Shown: positions 33,945-43,902 of the stretch, in pieces
How positions within the stretch are numbered: position 1 is the first letter of the stretch
How the letters are laid out: every line of letters starts with the position of its first letter
Assembly (NCBI GenBank): GCA_022419385.1
Contig: JAJUBI010000003.1
Location: 1,984,001-2,048,000 of the forward strand
Origin: Paraconiothyrium sp. Pb-2020
Lineage: Eukaryota; Ascomycota; Dothideomycetes; Pleosporales; Didymosphaeriaceae
DNA: 64,000 nt
Direction: 5' to 3'
The notes under the pieces: model-generated
Told to the model about the DNA's origin: nothing
Databases searched by the model: none
The model's input: the letters and a program-made list of their open reading frames with translations, nothing else
Translations under genes and position numbers: made by a program

Positions 33945-34981
33945 TCACCGCCTAGCAGTCAACCACCCCGTACTCAACGTCCCCCGATCCCCCAGCCCCG
34001 TCCGCCACTGTATCGCCAACTGACCCAAAACCTTCCTATTATCTCCCAACTGATCCTTCCTCTCCTCTTCCTCTACCTTATCCCTGGTCTTCTCCTCAAG
34101 CAAAAACGCAACCTGAATGACCTCCCTCGCCATTAGCACCGGCTTCACCACATCCTCCACCCCCTCCTTCAAATCAAGATCCCAATTTAAGCTCGTAGCA
34201 TTGTATATCTCATTCGGATTCACGCTTACATCTTCCAGGCTCACCGCACCCTCACCCATGTTCTCTAGTTGTGCTTCGAGGAGGTGCCGCCCCGGCGCGA
34301 GTTCCCCCGCCTTTGTCCGCACAGAGAGGAGCTGTTGCGCGACGAATTGGTATAGTTTGCGGAATGTGCGGACTTTGCCGCCGGTCGGTCTGCCCTCGCC
34401 TGCAAGCGCAGTCTCCGTGTATGTGACCGTCACAGCGAGGACGTGGTTGCCCTCCTCTTTCAGTTCGAAGCGCAATATCTTCTGTAAACTTAGGCCTGGG
34501 CCAATGTCTTCCGCGTAATTCTTAGTCAGGGGACGGTCGTTTCTATCGTGGCCGAACAGTTCGAGTGAAGTGCCATTAGGTACAGACGGTGTTTGCATCT
34601 CTGCTTGTATTCGCACCCCACTAATGGCTTTGCTTGTGTTTCCTGTCTCGATCTCATTGTTTGCACATAGTGTACAGGAGAATGTTTCGCCGACGTAGGC
34701 GCTTCCGAAGGCTTCAGGGAGATTGAGAACGGGTGAGAGGATGAACTTGTCGTCGGTACGGGAGGAGGGGTACGCCAGCGACGCTGTGGGTGCAATGCCC
34801 AAAGCCTTCGAGGCGGGCAGCGGGTATTGTGTTGCAAGAGAAGGACGCGAGAGGCTTTGTATATATCAGAAGAGACATGCAGCGCAGAATGTAGGTAGTA
34901 GTAGTACCGTAGGACTTTTAGGCTTACCGAGTGCGGAGTCTTGAGCGCGTCGGTGGTGGAGGCGTGGCGTTGGTGAGCCAT
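33945..34981 (-). CDS. TRAPP complex subunit TRAPPC13-like (DUF974)
   Basis: Exons 34981-34908 and 34854-33945 give 327 residues. The 53-bp intron (donor GTACTA) is placed so that the conserved HSVSLKVLRLSRPSL start motif is rebuilt across the junction (phase 2). The following YVGETFSCTLCANNEI, GISGVRIQAEMQ-like and HVLAVTVTYTE blocks are those of the immunoglobulin-like beta-sandwich family TRAPPC13. Late parts include RKLYQFVAQQLLSVRTK and LEAQLENM. TRAPP complexes tether vesicles and activate Ypt1/Rab1-type GTPases at the Golgi; this subunit belongs to the larger TRAPP forms. It is divergent from the SET gene, with start codons 313 bases apart. Confidence 0.88.
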
Positions 34982-35293
34982 CCTGTACTACGAGACTACG
35001 ATACAAAAAGGATACAGCTGCACTAAACACGGCGCATGACGATCGTGGAGTATACTCTGTAACTCTAAAGACAATTTATGTATATCGATCGCGACGTCGA
35101 GGAGCTGGTAAAAGGTGAGGTCATCGTAAGCTCCCAGATCCTGGCCTGCAGTTGTGGGTCCTTGCTTCGCCTGCCATCCCCGGCACTAAGCCTTGCATCC
35201 GCGCTATAATTGAAAATCGCTTTTTCCCATCCCAAAAACAGTCCTTCGCATAAGCCTAATTAATTGTCTGTTCTTCTTTTCACTTCTTTTTCG

Positions 35294-35955
35294 ATGAGCA
35301 TTCCCCAATGCAAGATGGACTTTGCGAATATCCCCTTGCAACGCTGTCCAGATCTCGCAATAGTAACAGACACCCCGAAAGGTCTGCCTAGGTGACTTGA
35401 TTGCCGCATGCCTCGGAAACGAGTGTTGACAAGCTCACAGGACGAGGTGTATTTGCAACTAAGAAAATACCCGCCAAGACCGTGATAGATACATGTCCAG
35501 TCTTGGTACTTGGAATAGAAGAAAATGTGAAACATATAGAGCATACATCTTTATATCATTACACCTAGTAAGTATATCAAGGTAAACCCCGAACGCAGTT
35601 GTTGACCGCTTTTCAAGCAACTGGCCGATAGAACATAGAGAGGGGAAGAAGCAGAAAGCCCAGGCAGTCATATTCGGCCTCGGCTCTATGTTCAACCACT
35701 CCTCCCAAGAACAGAATGTTGTTTGGGAACGCGATCTGTCCCACCAGGTCATCACGTATCGCGCATTACGGGATATACCGGCTGGCGAAGAGCTATGTGA
35801 GACCGATCCAAAGCATCAGGTCCAAGAACTCGCCCACTGACGTTGTCCAAGGCATATCGTACGGCGACCATCTAACTTTCAAAGATGCAGACGCTGCGCC
35901 TTTGCCTCAGCCCGAGGATGAGATAGAACAGCTTAATCAAATACAGCTAGACTAG
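35294..35955 (+). CDS. Small SET-domain protein, four short exons
   Basis: Exons 35294-35381, 35441-35567, 35618-35796 and 35852-35955 give 165 residues. All phases agree and introns are 50-59 bp, though the first donor is GTCTGC. The protein starts with a short lead and then shows the full order of SET motifs: GRGVFATKKIPAKTVI (about 30-45), a middle part with HIEHTSLYHYTYNWP, then GSMFNHSSQEQNVVW (94-108), DIPAGEEL, and ISYGD (133-137). Compact free-standing SET proteins of this kind occur widely in ascomycetes and are candidate lysine methyltransferases; no substrate is known to me. No pre-SET or post-SET zinc cysteines are seen, so it is not a classic histone H3 enzyme. Each exon is too short to stand out as an ORF. 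Confidence 0.8.
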
Positions 35956-36180
35956 ACGACATACCAGCTATGGATACAAACAGTATAATGAAACCGGTCC
36001 ACCATGAGACTGCCACCCAGCGAGAAACCCAAAAGAGGATGCAACGTGAAACATATCCAGCCTTTCGCCCATGTTGCGTTCACACCGTAAAAATGCAATG
36101 GTAGGGACGGTCTGACACAAAGACCAACAAGAATCATCAGAAGGTAACTCAACGCGCGAAAGGGTCATAGTAAACTGATG

Positions 36181-36200
36181 AAAAAAAAAAGGGGGGGGGG
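36181..36200. repeat. A10G10 homopurine tract
   Basis: Ten A followed directly by ten G, in the 3' flank of the DUF2408 gene. Confidence 0.9.
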
Positions 36201-36249
36201 CATCGCCTCAGGCACAATTATAACGTTATGCGCCTGTAAAGTCTGGCGA

Positions 36250-38022
36250 TCATGCCGCGGTCACACCTTCAGGTCCACTTTCGCTCGCTGGGGTCTGTTC
36301 TCCGGCCGAACTGCTGTCCTCTGCATCATTGCGGAGCTCGTACGCTAGCTCAAAGCATTCTTCAAGAAGCTGCGTTACGCTTCCTTGTCCGTCGGGAATG
36401 TCATCGCCAACCACAAATTTCCCATCCACGCGCATGTTATCGATGGAGTTTAACTGTCTGACATTAGCAGAGCTCATCATGTGAATCGACTGACCGACCT
36501 TCATGCTATAAGGATACAGCTCCCGTGGGGATGAAACACCTCCGAGTTTCTTCACCTCCAAAAGACACTTCCGGAGCGTTGTGAGCTGGTTGTAGATGGG
36601 CAAAAGCGCTTCGGAAACAGGTTCCGAGGAGACGATCAACTGGAAGATCAAGGCATAGCTTTTGCGCAACAGGTAGAGTAGTGTCCTTTGTTCGTACAGC
36701 TCCGACGGACGGCCGAGCGCATCAATGAAGTTGCCATCGATTCGTGCCTCATCAATTCTGTCCAGCTGCCGCTGGAAATTCCATAGATCTGTCTCACGCA
36801 GAGACCACGCCTGAGTCAGAGAGAGCTTCTCCAGCTTGTTGCGGATGCTCAAAAGCTTGTCGTAGATATCCTGGAAAGCTGGTGCGATTCGGCCCTTCCT
36901 CTCTTTCATAAGATTGGTCCATAAAAAGTTACGTCGCAGGAGTGTTTCGATGAGATCCTTTGCTGCTGGAGCAGGCTCCGGATTCTCTTGGGTGAAGGTG
37001 AGCTTTTCAATCATTTCCGTGAGCTTCTCCTCCTTCGTTTCGCGTTCCTCGGAAAAGGCGTGAATTCCATATGGTCGAAGCTCTGTCTGGAGTTCTTTGA
37101 GTTGTACTAAGAATTCGTCGACCTCGGCTTCTGGGAACTTTGACCTAGTATTACACGCACACAGTGACCGGAGAATGGAAACAAGCTTTTCATACTTCGG
37201 GCTCAAGTCTGGCGTAAGGTGGGAATGCGCTAGTTCCAGCCTAGCTATTGATTCCTCGCAGACTTGGATTCGTGCCTCGAGCAACGTCAACAGCGAAGGA
37301 GTATATGTATCCTTACCACGGTCCATGTAGCGCCGCGCATTGTGCAGCATCTGACCGATAGCTTCGAGATCTTTTGCAGAGTAAAAGTGGGCTTCCTCAA
37401 GGTGGTCCAGTAAACGCTGTAAACCATTAGCAGAACCGCCTAGGTGTCATGCAGCTTTCAGCTAGAGTGATTGCGAATAGAGAGGAAATCACGAGGGTCG
37501 CTTCCGATGCATAATGAAGGCAGAAGGGGGTTGAGAATTGGTGTGGAATCCAAAAATATACGCAAGTAGCTTACCTTGACAGTTGAGATAACCGAATACC
37601 TGTTCATTCGTGAGCACGTGGCCATCAGGAGGGGAAGAAGTGACCATTCGGAAGCACATACACTGCGGGAGCTTCATGGTTTTTTCCTATGGTCATATAG
37701 GCCAGTGAAACAAGTTGGAAGCAGTCATCGAGGACTGTGTCGACTATGAGAGTCGCATTCGTAAGCATATTGCTCCCTCAACAAAATCGTAACCTCAGGA
37801 CCAACCTCTGTTCTGCTCGAGCCGCTTCGTAGTTCGGATCTGATTCAAGATCTCTACCTGCTCAATAACTTGGTCGTACAGGCCGATTACATCCTGGCTC
37901 TTGACATAGGTTGAGCGGTCCTGTTTCAGCAGTTCCAGGTTCGTCCGCACGGCGAGTAGTTTGTCTAGGATGGGCTGCTCTTTCGGGTCCAGCGGAATGC
38001 GCGGCGCAGGTGAATCCGTCAT
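36250..38022 (-). CDS. DUF2408/UPF0662 family protein with a 25-nt microexon
   Basis: Exons 38022-37806, 37743-37662, 37599-37575 and 36416-onward (37416-36250) give 496 residues, the usual length for this family. The start ATG opens MTDSPAPRIPLDPKEQPIL, and the family blocks LLAVRTNLELLKQDRSTYV, NRVDTVLDDCFQLVSL, IGKNHEAPAVYSVISTVK and RLLDHLEEAHFYSAKDLE follow in order. The 25-nt exon encodes YSVISTVK; without it the conserved helix is broken. The third intron is 158 bp. The rest is predicted all-helical with repeated charged heptads. The family is conserved in fungi, with yeast YPL260W as a member; its molecular role is not established. The first donor is an unusual GTTGGT. It is divergent from RPP1, with 277 bases between start codons. 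Confidence 0.88.
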
Positions 38023-38299
38023 GCTGGCTGCAAGTGGTGCGTGGGAGGGATCTGCAAAGGTATTGTAGATAGAGAACAAGCAAATGATGAAGCAGGCGTC
38101 AGGTGTCACAGTGGACCGTTTGGGAAAGTTGCATGAAGCTTCGAGGGGAAGTGACGTTATGCCCCGCCCGCGTGATCACATAGCACCATTTCCGGCTAGC
38201 TTGATCTCGCTTAAGTGAGCCTCCACAACACAGAAAAACACCTCGTTGAACATCACTTACACATCTCGTTCTTCTCGACAACAACCGAACTCAGTCGCA
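38023..38299. promoter_or_regulatory. Shared divergent promoter of the DUF2408 gene and RPP1
   Basis: This 277-base gap holds the upstream regions of both genes on opposite strands. The side facing RPP1 is pyrimidine-rich close to the start codon, as is common for ribosomal protein genes. Confidence 0.5.
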
Positions 38300-38781
38300 A
38301 TGTCTAACGCCGAGCTCGCCTCTTCCTACGCCGCCCTCATCCTCGCGGATGACGGTGTCGACATCACTGTACGGGCTGCCGCGCAATCGCAGCAGGGTTG
38401 AAGATGCTAATATGCGCAGGCCGACAAGCTCCAGTCCCTCATCAAGGCCGCCAAGATCGAAGATGTTGAGCCCATCTGGACGTCGCTGTTCGCCAAGGTG
38501 CGCACAATCGCAAAATCGCAAGATGGATGGTTCTGATATGGTACAGGCTCTCGAGGGCAAGGACGTTAAGGACCTGCTCCTGAACGTCGGCTCAGGCGGC
38601 GGTGCTGCCCCCGCTGCCGGTGGTGCTGCTGCCGCTGCTGGCGGTGACGCACCAGCCGAGGAGAAGGCTGCCGAGAAGGAGGAGGGTACGTTACACCTCT
38701 CTAGGAGTCATGCGTGGACGCTAACAAGTCACAGAGAAGGAGGAGTCCGACGAGGACATGGGTTTCGGTCTTTTCGACTAA
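38300..38781 (+). CDS. RPP1: 60S acidic ribosomal protein P1
   Basis: Four small exons (38300-38368, 38420-38497, 38547-38685, 38735-38781) give 110 residues. The N-terminal helical dimer domain (MSNAELASSYAALILADDG, then ADKLQSLIKAAKI) is followed by an Ala/Gly-rich hinge. The end is the acidic tail EKEESDEDMGFGLFD, which is the signature of P1/P2 stalk proteins. P1 pairs with P2 on the large-subunit stalk and recruits elongation factors. The start SNAELA and WTSLFAKALEG favour P1 over P2. Introns are about 50 bp. All features are intact. Confidence 0.95.
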
Positions 38782-39254
38782 GCGCCTTCTCTTCACGTTT
38801 CCTTCGCCATTTGCCTTCGTCGGGGTTTTTAAAACGGGTCAGCGGATGTTATCACGCATATTCCCCACCTTGGGGCTGACAAGCATCGGCTGTCTGTTAT
38901 ACTGGCATATCACCTGGGTGAATATATGACGGCGTCATGAGATATGTTAAGGTGGTGGGGTTTCAATGAACAACTTCGAAAGTGCAAAATACGTTTTGGC
39001 GAAATGTGATGTGGGTCATTACACTCGGATCAGTTGTGCAGTACCAACCGCGCATGTCGGTTCTGGTTTCCTTTCGCATCCGTCGAAAACCTTGATCACT
39101 CCTCCACCCGCGAATTAGGCTTCACACTAGTCGCATACCATGTTCAGAAGTAGCAACAGCCTTTTGCATGGAACAAACAGCGGACCACGCTTTCACGTGC
39201 TCTAGACTTCGCCTTATCAATAATTATAACCATCGGAGTCTATCAGGGACAACT
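38782..39254. other. Intergenic, convergent
   Basis: Between the 3' ends of RPP1 and the aldo/keto reductase. No gene seen. Confidence 0.5.
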
Positions 39255-40274
39255 TCATAGTGGCGGGGTGTCTGCATAGGTGAGGGACATGTAAGAGTCC
39301 ATGTACCGGTTACCCGCAACATCCGCAGCGTTCATTACCTTCCGCAGCTCTCGCTCTTCCTCTCTGCTTAAACTCACGTTCAATGCGGCTACATTCTCTT
39401 TGAGCCTCTCTAACCTCTGAGTACCTGGTATAGGAAAGATATCCTCACCCTGCGCGAGTTCCCAAGCGAGCACCAGCTGCCCTGTCGCAACGCCCTTCTT
39501 GTTCGCGAGCTCAGCAAACTGGTCAACAAGCTTCAAGTTTTTCGGGAAGTTCTCCTTTGAGAAGCGCGGCGCCCATTTACGGAAGTCCCCCTCTTCGAAG
39601 TCATCAGGAGACTTGTAAGCCCCTGTGAACATTCCACGGCTCAATGGTGAGTAGGCAACAATGGCAACACCGAGCTCGCGCGCAGTGCGCAACAGGTCGA
39701 TCTGCTCTGATTCTATGTCCAATGCGAACGGGTGATATTCGACTTGCACGGCCGTAATAGGATGCACTGCATGCGCGCGGCGCAGAGACTCGGCACTGCA
39801 CTCGCTAATTCCCAGATACTTGAACTTGCCCTCGTTCTTTAATTCCACCATCGCTTGGACCGTCTTCTCAATAGGCGTCACTCTATCCAGACGGTGCACA
39901 TAGTACAAATCCACGTTTGGTAGACCCAGTCTTTTCAGACTCTTGTAGCAAGCTTGTTTGGCGTACTCCGGTGTTGAATCGATCTTGAAAGATCCATCGT
40001 CCATTTTCCGATTGGCGAACTTTGTAGCAAGAAAGATGTGCTCGCGCTTCTCGGGGTTGGCTTTGAACCACTTGCCTAGAAGATCTTCGTTGTCTCCGTA
40101 CATGTCAGCCGTGTCCCAGAAGCGCTCGCCCATTTCGTAGGCGGCGTCGAGGAGAGCGAGGCGTTGGGAGTCAGGCTTGGGCTTGCCGTAGAAGACGGAA
40201 AGACCCATCAGGCCGAAGCCAAGGCGATTTACTTGGGGTCCATTCTTGCCTAGGGGAGCTGTCGGGAGAGACAT
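39255..40274 (-). CDS. Aldo/keto reductase
   Basis: A single exon of 339 residues from ATG 40274; an in-frame extension to 40328 is less likely because its N-terminus does not fit the family. The catalytic tetrad is complete: Asp54 and Tyr59 in DTADMYG, Lys85 in ATKF and His127 in YYVHR. The C-terminal cofactor part has AYSPLSRGMFTG and PIPGTQRLERLKENV, typical of the YakC/AKR13-like group, which uses NADPH. It reduces aldehydes or ketones in the cytosol; the substrate is not predictable. It ends with an ordinary tail and shows no damage. Confidence 0.92.
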   Translation of the reverse strand: MSLPTAPLGKNGPQVNRLGFGLMGLSVFYGKPKPDSQRLALLDAAYEMGERFWDTADMYGDNEDLLGKWFKANPEKREHIFLATKFANRKMDDGSFKIDSTPEYAKQACYKSLKRLGLPNVDLYYVHRLDRVTPIEKTVQAMVELKNEGKFKYLGISECSAESLRRAHAVHPITAVQVEYHPFALDIESEQIDLLRTARELGVAIVAYSPLSRGMFTGAYKSPDDFEEGDFRKWAPRFSKENFPKNLKLVDQFAELANKKGVATGQLVLAWELAQGEDIFPIPGTQRLERLKENVAALNVSLSREEERELRKVMNAADVAGNRYMDSYMSLTYADTPPL

Positions 40275-41640
40275 GACGTGCTTGTAAAGGTAGTATTGAA
40301 CGAGTATGGGAGGTAGAAGTGTTGGCACTCAACGAGGTGACAACATGGTTGCGTTCATGGGCTTTTATAGGCGAATTAATATATAAGGATTTTTTCCCTT
40401 GTTAGTTATACAGCTGCCCCGCTAGAGCGGTCTCCGGATCAAAGAATTGTCGTACGTCCGGGATCTTCCCCGGAGTCTTGGTTCTTACGGAACGTTCCCC
40501 GAGGGAATTAGTGAGCACGAGGATGGCATTTGGATTCTGGAACTCAGTACTATCAGTTGTACGCGCCGCGGACATACCGCGTATTTCCGGTGCGGGCAAA
40601 GCTCACTAACAATTATCGGACATTGAGGGACTTAAGAGTCGCTAGAACATATATAGGGCGGTAGGTCTGCCTTTGGCAGAACTTTGTGCACGTTCCCTGG
40701 TCGGCGTCGCCGTACATCATCCGAAGTTGCGACAGGGATAGGCAACGACGAGCTATAGCTGATCGTACTCATTGAGCTCTTCTTGCGGTTCCCGAAAGGG
40801 GAAATCTGGTGGCAGTACCACGTTGTTCATTTTCCTCTCCCTTTTTTTTTTTTTTTTTTTTTTTTGGAAACGCAGATCTGATAGCGCGGTGTGGTCGTCA
40901 AAATGCCGTGCGTAGATGAGTCGGCGTGGATGTGTTCAACACGGATCACGAAATCATTGTCTTGATTTGTCCTTCGAGTAGAGCATGATGTGATTGTACG
41001 CCCCGCAGCACGCTCAGCAGCGGGATAGAATTCGCGTGATTCTGCCAATACTGTTTCATTTTACTTGGATTGAGGAGATTGCGGGTGCGGTCGACCAACA
41101 TCCTGCTAAGTGTGACTAGGCTTGGTAGATAGAGTCTTGCAATGAATAGCTGTTAAGGTGTGCAAGATCCTTCGTTTTGTTTTCTATGGTTTGGAGTCTA
41201 ATGTCAAATGCAAAGACTCCGGCTCCAGACGGCGCAGCGCGACATGGGTCGGGCTATAACTTGGCCTCATAGCCTCATTGGCCTCAAATCTGTCACGTAC
41301 CATCTTAGTACTAAGGTCTGCACAGGCCTATCCTGGAATGTATCAATGCGTTGTCAAAGTTCTTGAGCATCTTTTCACGCTGATCCTGCGGAATATCGGT
41401 TGCCAGCATTGAGAACGCGCTGTCCATGCCCTCCTCCGTTACGAAAACATGCCAGATAAGTAATGACATGTCTGCTTTACTCAAATGGAGTATTAGATAG
41501 TCTGTGAACGGCGCAGGTGATTTTGAGGCATGTGGAGGTATTAATCAGGGTTGATCGACTTCGATCTCTGCTTACGGCTTGAGGCGGCGAACGAGATTAA
41601 GATGCCGGTGGTTGAGCATCGTCTTTGGTAGATAGGTATT
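40275..41640. other. Intergenic with a T24 run
   Basis: No supported gene. A small minus frame (40575-40402, 57 codons) has an ATG and a stop but no recognisable relatives. A run of 24 T lies at 40842-40865. Confidence 0.45.
40842..40865. repeat. T24 homopolymer
   Basis: Twenty-four consecutive T preceded by a pyrimidine-rich stretch. Confidence 0.95.
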
Positions 41641-42450
41641 TCAAGCCGAGCACACGTCAGCTTCGTGTCCAAGGTTTAACCCCAGTCTATCTTCGATGAC
41701 CTCCACGATCTCTCTCCAGTCTTTCATAGCACCTCCTCCTACATCTCCGCATGCAAGTTCCTTTTCCATGGGTAGGAGCACCTCAAACCATCCACCATTC
41801 TTTGCACCCCACTCTTCGTCCAATATGTCCACCTGCTTCTTCGTAATGGGCTGCTTCCACATGGCGGTGTTCATCGATGGCGCAACCAGAATCTTCTTCT
41901 TTTGCCGTGCTCGTTCCAGATCGCCATTGACGCCTTGAAGATTGCGTACAGGGTCCACCTCACCAGTCGTATCCCAAGCGCGTACAACAGAGAGTAATAA
42001 GTTATCTGACCAACCCTGTGTGATCTTCGCGAGTGTATCTGCACTGAGTGGCGCAATGACCATGATATCGGCCCAGCGCCGTAATTCGATGTGAAGAATC
42101 TTGTTGCCACGCACCCATGGCTCACTCCATTCATGCTCATCGAAATATATGCCGTCTACATTTGGTAGAGCTTCTATCTGCCTTATTGATGGCTGTTCCG
42201 CGCTTTGCCCCCGGAGGAAATTTTTGGCGGCTTCGGTAAAGACGAGGCGAATCGAGATATTTGTGTATCTCGACAATGCCTGCACCATATTCGGAATCTT
42301 GATAGTTGCTACTGAGCCGGTAGCGCATAGTAGAAGATGTAATTTTGAATCTTGCAGGGGTAGCGCATTTGGATCCAGATTGCGCACCGGCTTTAGATGC
42401 AGTGGTTTGACATTCTCTAGGACAGCGGACATGCTGTGATTTTGTGGCAT
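41641..42450 (-). CDS. Phosphopantothenoylcysteine decarboxylase-like flavoprotein (HFCD family)
   Basis: A single exon of 269 residues. The ATG at 42450 is used; a second ATG at 42432 is possible. The FMN-binding start LLLCATGSVATIKIP, the substrate segment APLSADTLAKITQGWSDNLL, the APSMNTAMW motif and the ACGDVGGGAM-type loop are all present. This set defines PPCDC and Hal3/Sis2-type proteins. PPCDC removes CO2 from phosphopantothenoylcysteine on the route to coenzyme A. The active-site histidine is expected in the region around DEHEW/HIELRRW. In fungi the enzyme can be a heteromer of Hal3-type subunits, so a regulatory subunit role is the alternative. The compact length without acidic tails favours the enzyme. 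Confidence 0.85.
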   Translation of the reverse strand: MPQNHSMSAVLENVKPLHLKPVRNLDPNALPLQDSKLHLLLCATGSVATIKIPNMVQALSRYTNISIRLVFTEAAKNFLRGQSAEQPSIRQIEALPNVDGIYFDEHEWSEPWVRGNKILHIELRRWADIMVIAPLSADTLAKITQGWSDNLLLSVVRAWDTTGEVDPVRNLQGVNGDLERARQKKKILVAPSMNTAMWKQPITKKQVDILDEEWGAKNGGWFEVLLPMEKELACGDVGGGAMKDWREIVEVIEDRLGLNLGHEADVCSA

Positions 42451-42926
42451 GAATAGAGCTCAGTAAGTTTGGCACCGATAAGTTGCAGCTTCTAAGGGTG
42501 ATAGGAATGCTGAATTTCACGCATTTAAAGTTCCAATTAAAGGTGTTAGAGGCGAGTCGTGTTGGGCTTGTGATTGGCAAGGACACCTGGACCTAGCCCC
42601 GGGAGCACCTGATGCACGTGTCGATTACATAATCTTACCACGTGAACGCCGGCGGACCTCGACTTCGGGACCCAGGGAACTGGGTAACTTCATGCGGTCT
42701 ACAACCCACAATACAAATTGATAGACGTCTTTCCAAACCACTTTGCGAAGAGATGCATACATACTATTGAATAACACTAGGCCATATTGTGGTGGACCGG
42801 TCGAGAGTCGACGAGGACTCGTTGGTGCGCCCAATTAAGTTGTTGCAGGATTTACCATTATTGACAATCTGGACTCAAAGCTAAGCGTAGCTTATCTGAT
42901 GCATGCTGCTTTGGCTTCTAGCTGAT
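42451..42926. other. Intergenic
   Basis: Promoter of the flavoprotein gene and 3' flank of the DUF1749 relic. No gene seen. Confidence 0.45.
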
Positions 42927-43885
42927 CTACTTTGATAAAGATGACTGCCGTCTTTCTTGGTCCAAATTCAGCTGCTCTAACAGGGCCTTGACAAAACGCA
43001 GAACTGAATCACTAACCCATTCTTGCGCCTCAGGATTCGAGATAGCATGGTCAGCGTCCTTACTCACAGTTCCCCTCGGGCAAGCCTGGATCCATCGACC
43101 CAGCAGCTCTTTCTTGTTTACGAAAAGGGGAACAAGCTCGTCTTCTTGCCAGGAAGTGTGAGTATAGGATTATCAACTCGACCAAATTTTGCATTGACGG
43201 TAGCATCGTCAACATCTGCGGAGAAATCATCGACGTCGCCTCCCATGACTGCGAGCGAGTTCCATCTATACGCCGTGATTGGAGATGTGAAGATGGAAGG
43301 GATTCAGGAAGTCGCCATGGCATCGTTTCGTTTGCCCTCATCGATCGTTCCTTGGGCGTGCTGCTTTGTCCTCTCTAAATCCTCTGGAGACATAAAAATA
43401 CCCGCTATTTGTCTATCTGAGACAGGATTTAAAAGGATGTAGCCGTCTACTGGAGCGCTCCTATGCTTCTCGCGGTCCGCATACTCGAGGCGGTCCTGGC
43501 ATCATGCATGTTGTAAGATACTCCAGCCATATGTGAGTTTATGAAGGAAACAATACAAATTTGTGGACGCTCCGCAAAGGATAATTTATTCCTTGCCAAG
43601 CGCACGGAGGTATGAGACTAGAGCAGAGATGTCCTGCACATCGTTGGAGAGACTGGAATACCCAAATCCAGTGTAAGAGCTTCGCATGCGCAGATCCCAA
43701 GCACTGAATGCTGAAACATTCATCTTGCGTACGATCACATCGACCGCGAGGTTGGTATGGGGGCCTTCTGTAAGGCCTCCAACGAAAACGAGCGCATTCA
43801 TCTGCGTACAGACTGCTCTTTCGTACGCGACGAGGTTCGGCGTCCTCGAAGGAACGCGATGTACAACGACAAGGAAAGAGAACAA
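42927..43885 (-). pseudogene. Decayed DUF1749/UPF0613 alpha/beta-hydrolase-like gene
   Basis: The minus strand carries, in order, almost the whole family pattern. It shows NALVFVGGL, then LRMRSSYTGFGYSSL and DVQDISALVSYLRALGKE. After a gap come APVDGYILLNPVSDRQ, SPITAYRW, VDDFSADVDD, ELVPLFVNKKELLGRW and DADHAISNPEAQEWV, ending at TAG 42927. The chain is broken by a TAA at 43588-43586, a TGA at 43504-43502 beside the expected nucleophile region (normally GHSTGCQD), another TGA before SPITAYRW, and a frameshift just before ELVPLF. The original ATG is also not in the surviving frame. One intron near 43550-43505 has lost clear splice sites. Family proteins are predicted hydrolases of unknown substrate. 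This copy is clearly non-functional. Confidence 0.8.
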
Positions 43886-43902
43886 GTCCGCTGCTGGGCT
43901 TA

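Noticed and set aside
40402..40575. 57-codon minus frame upstream of the aldo/keto reductase
   Set aside because: It has an ATG and a stop but no recognisable relatives or features.
43023..43442. 139-codon plus-strand frame as a gene
   Set aside because: It is the shadow of the minus-strand DUF1749 relic, whose minus reading shows the ordered family motifs.
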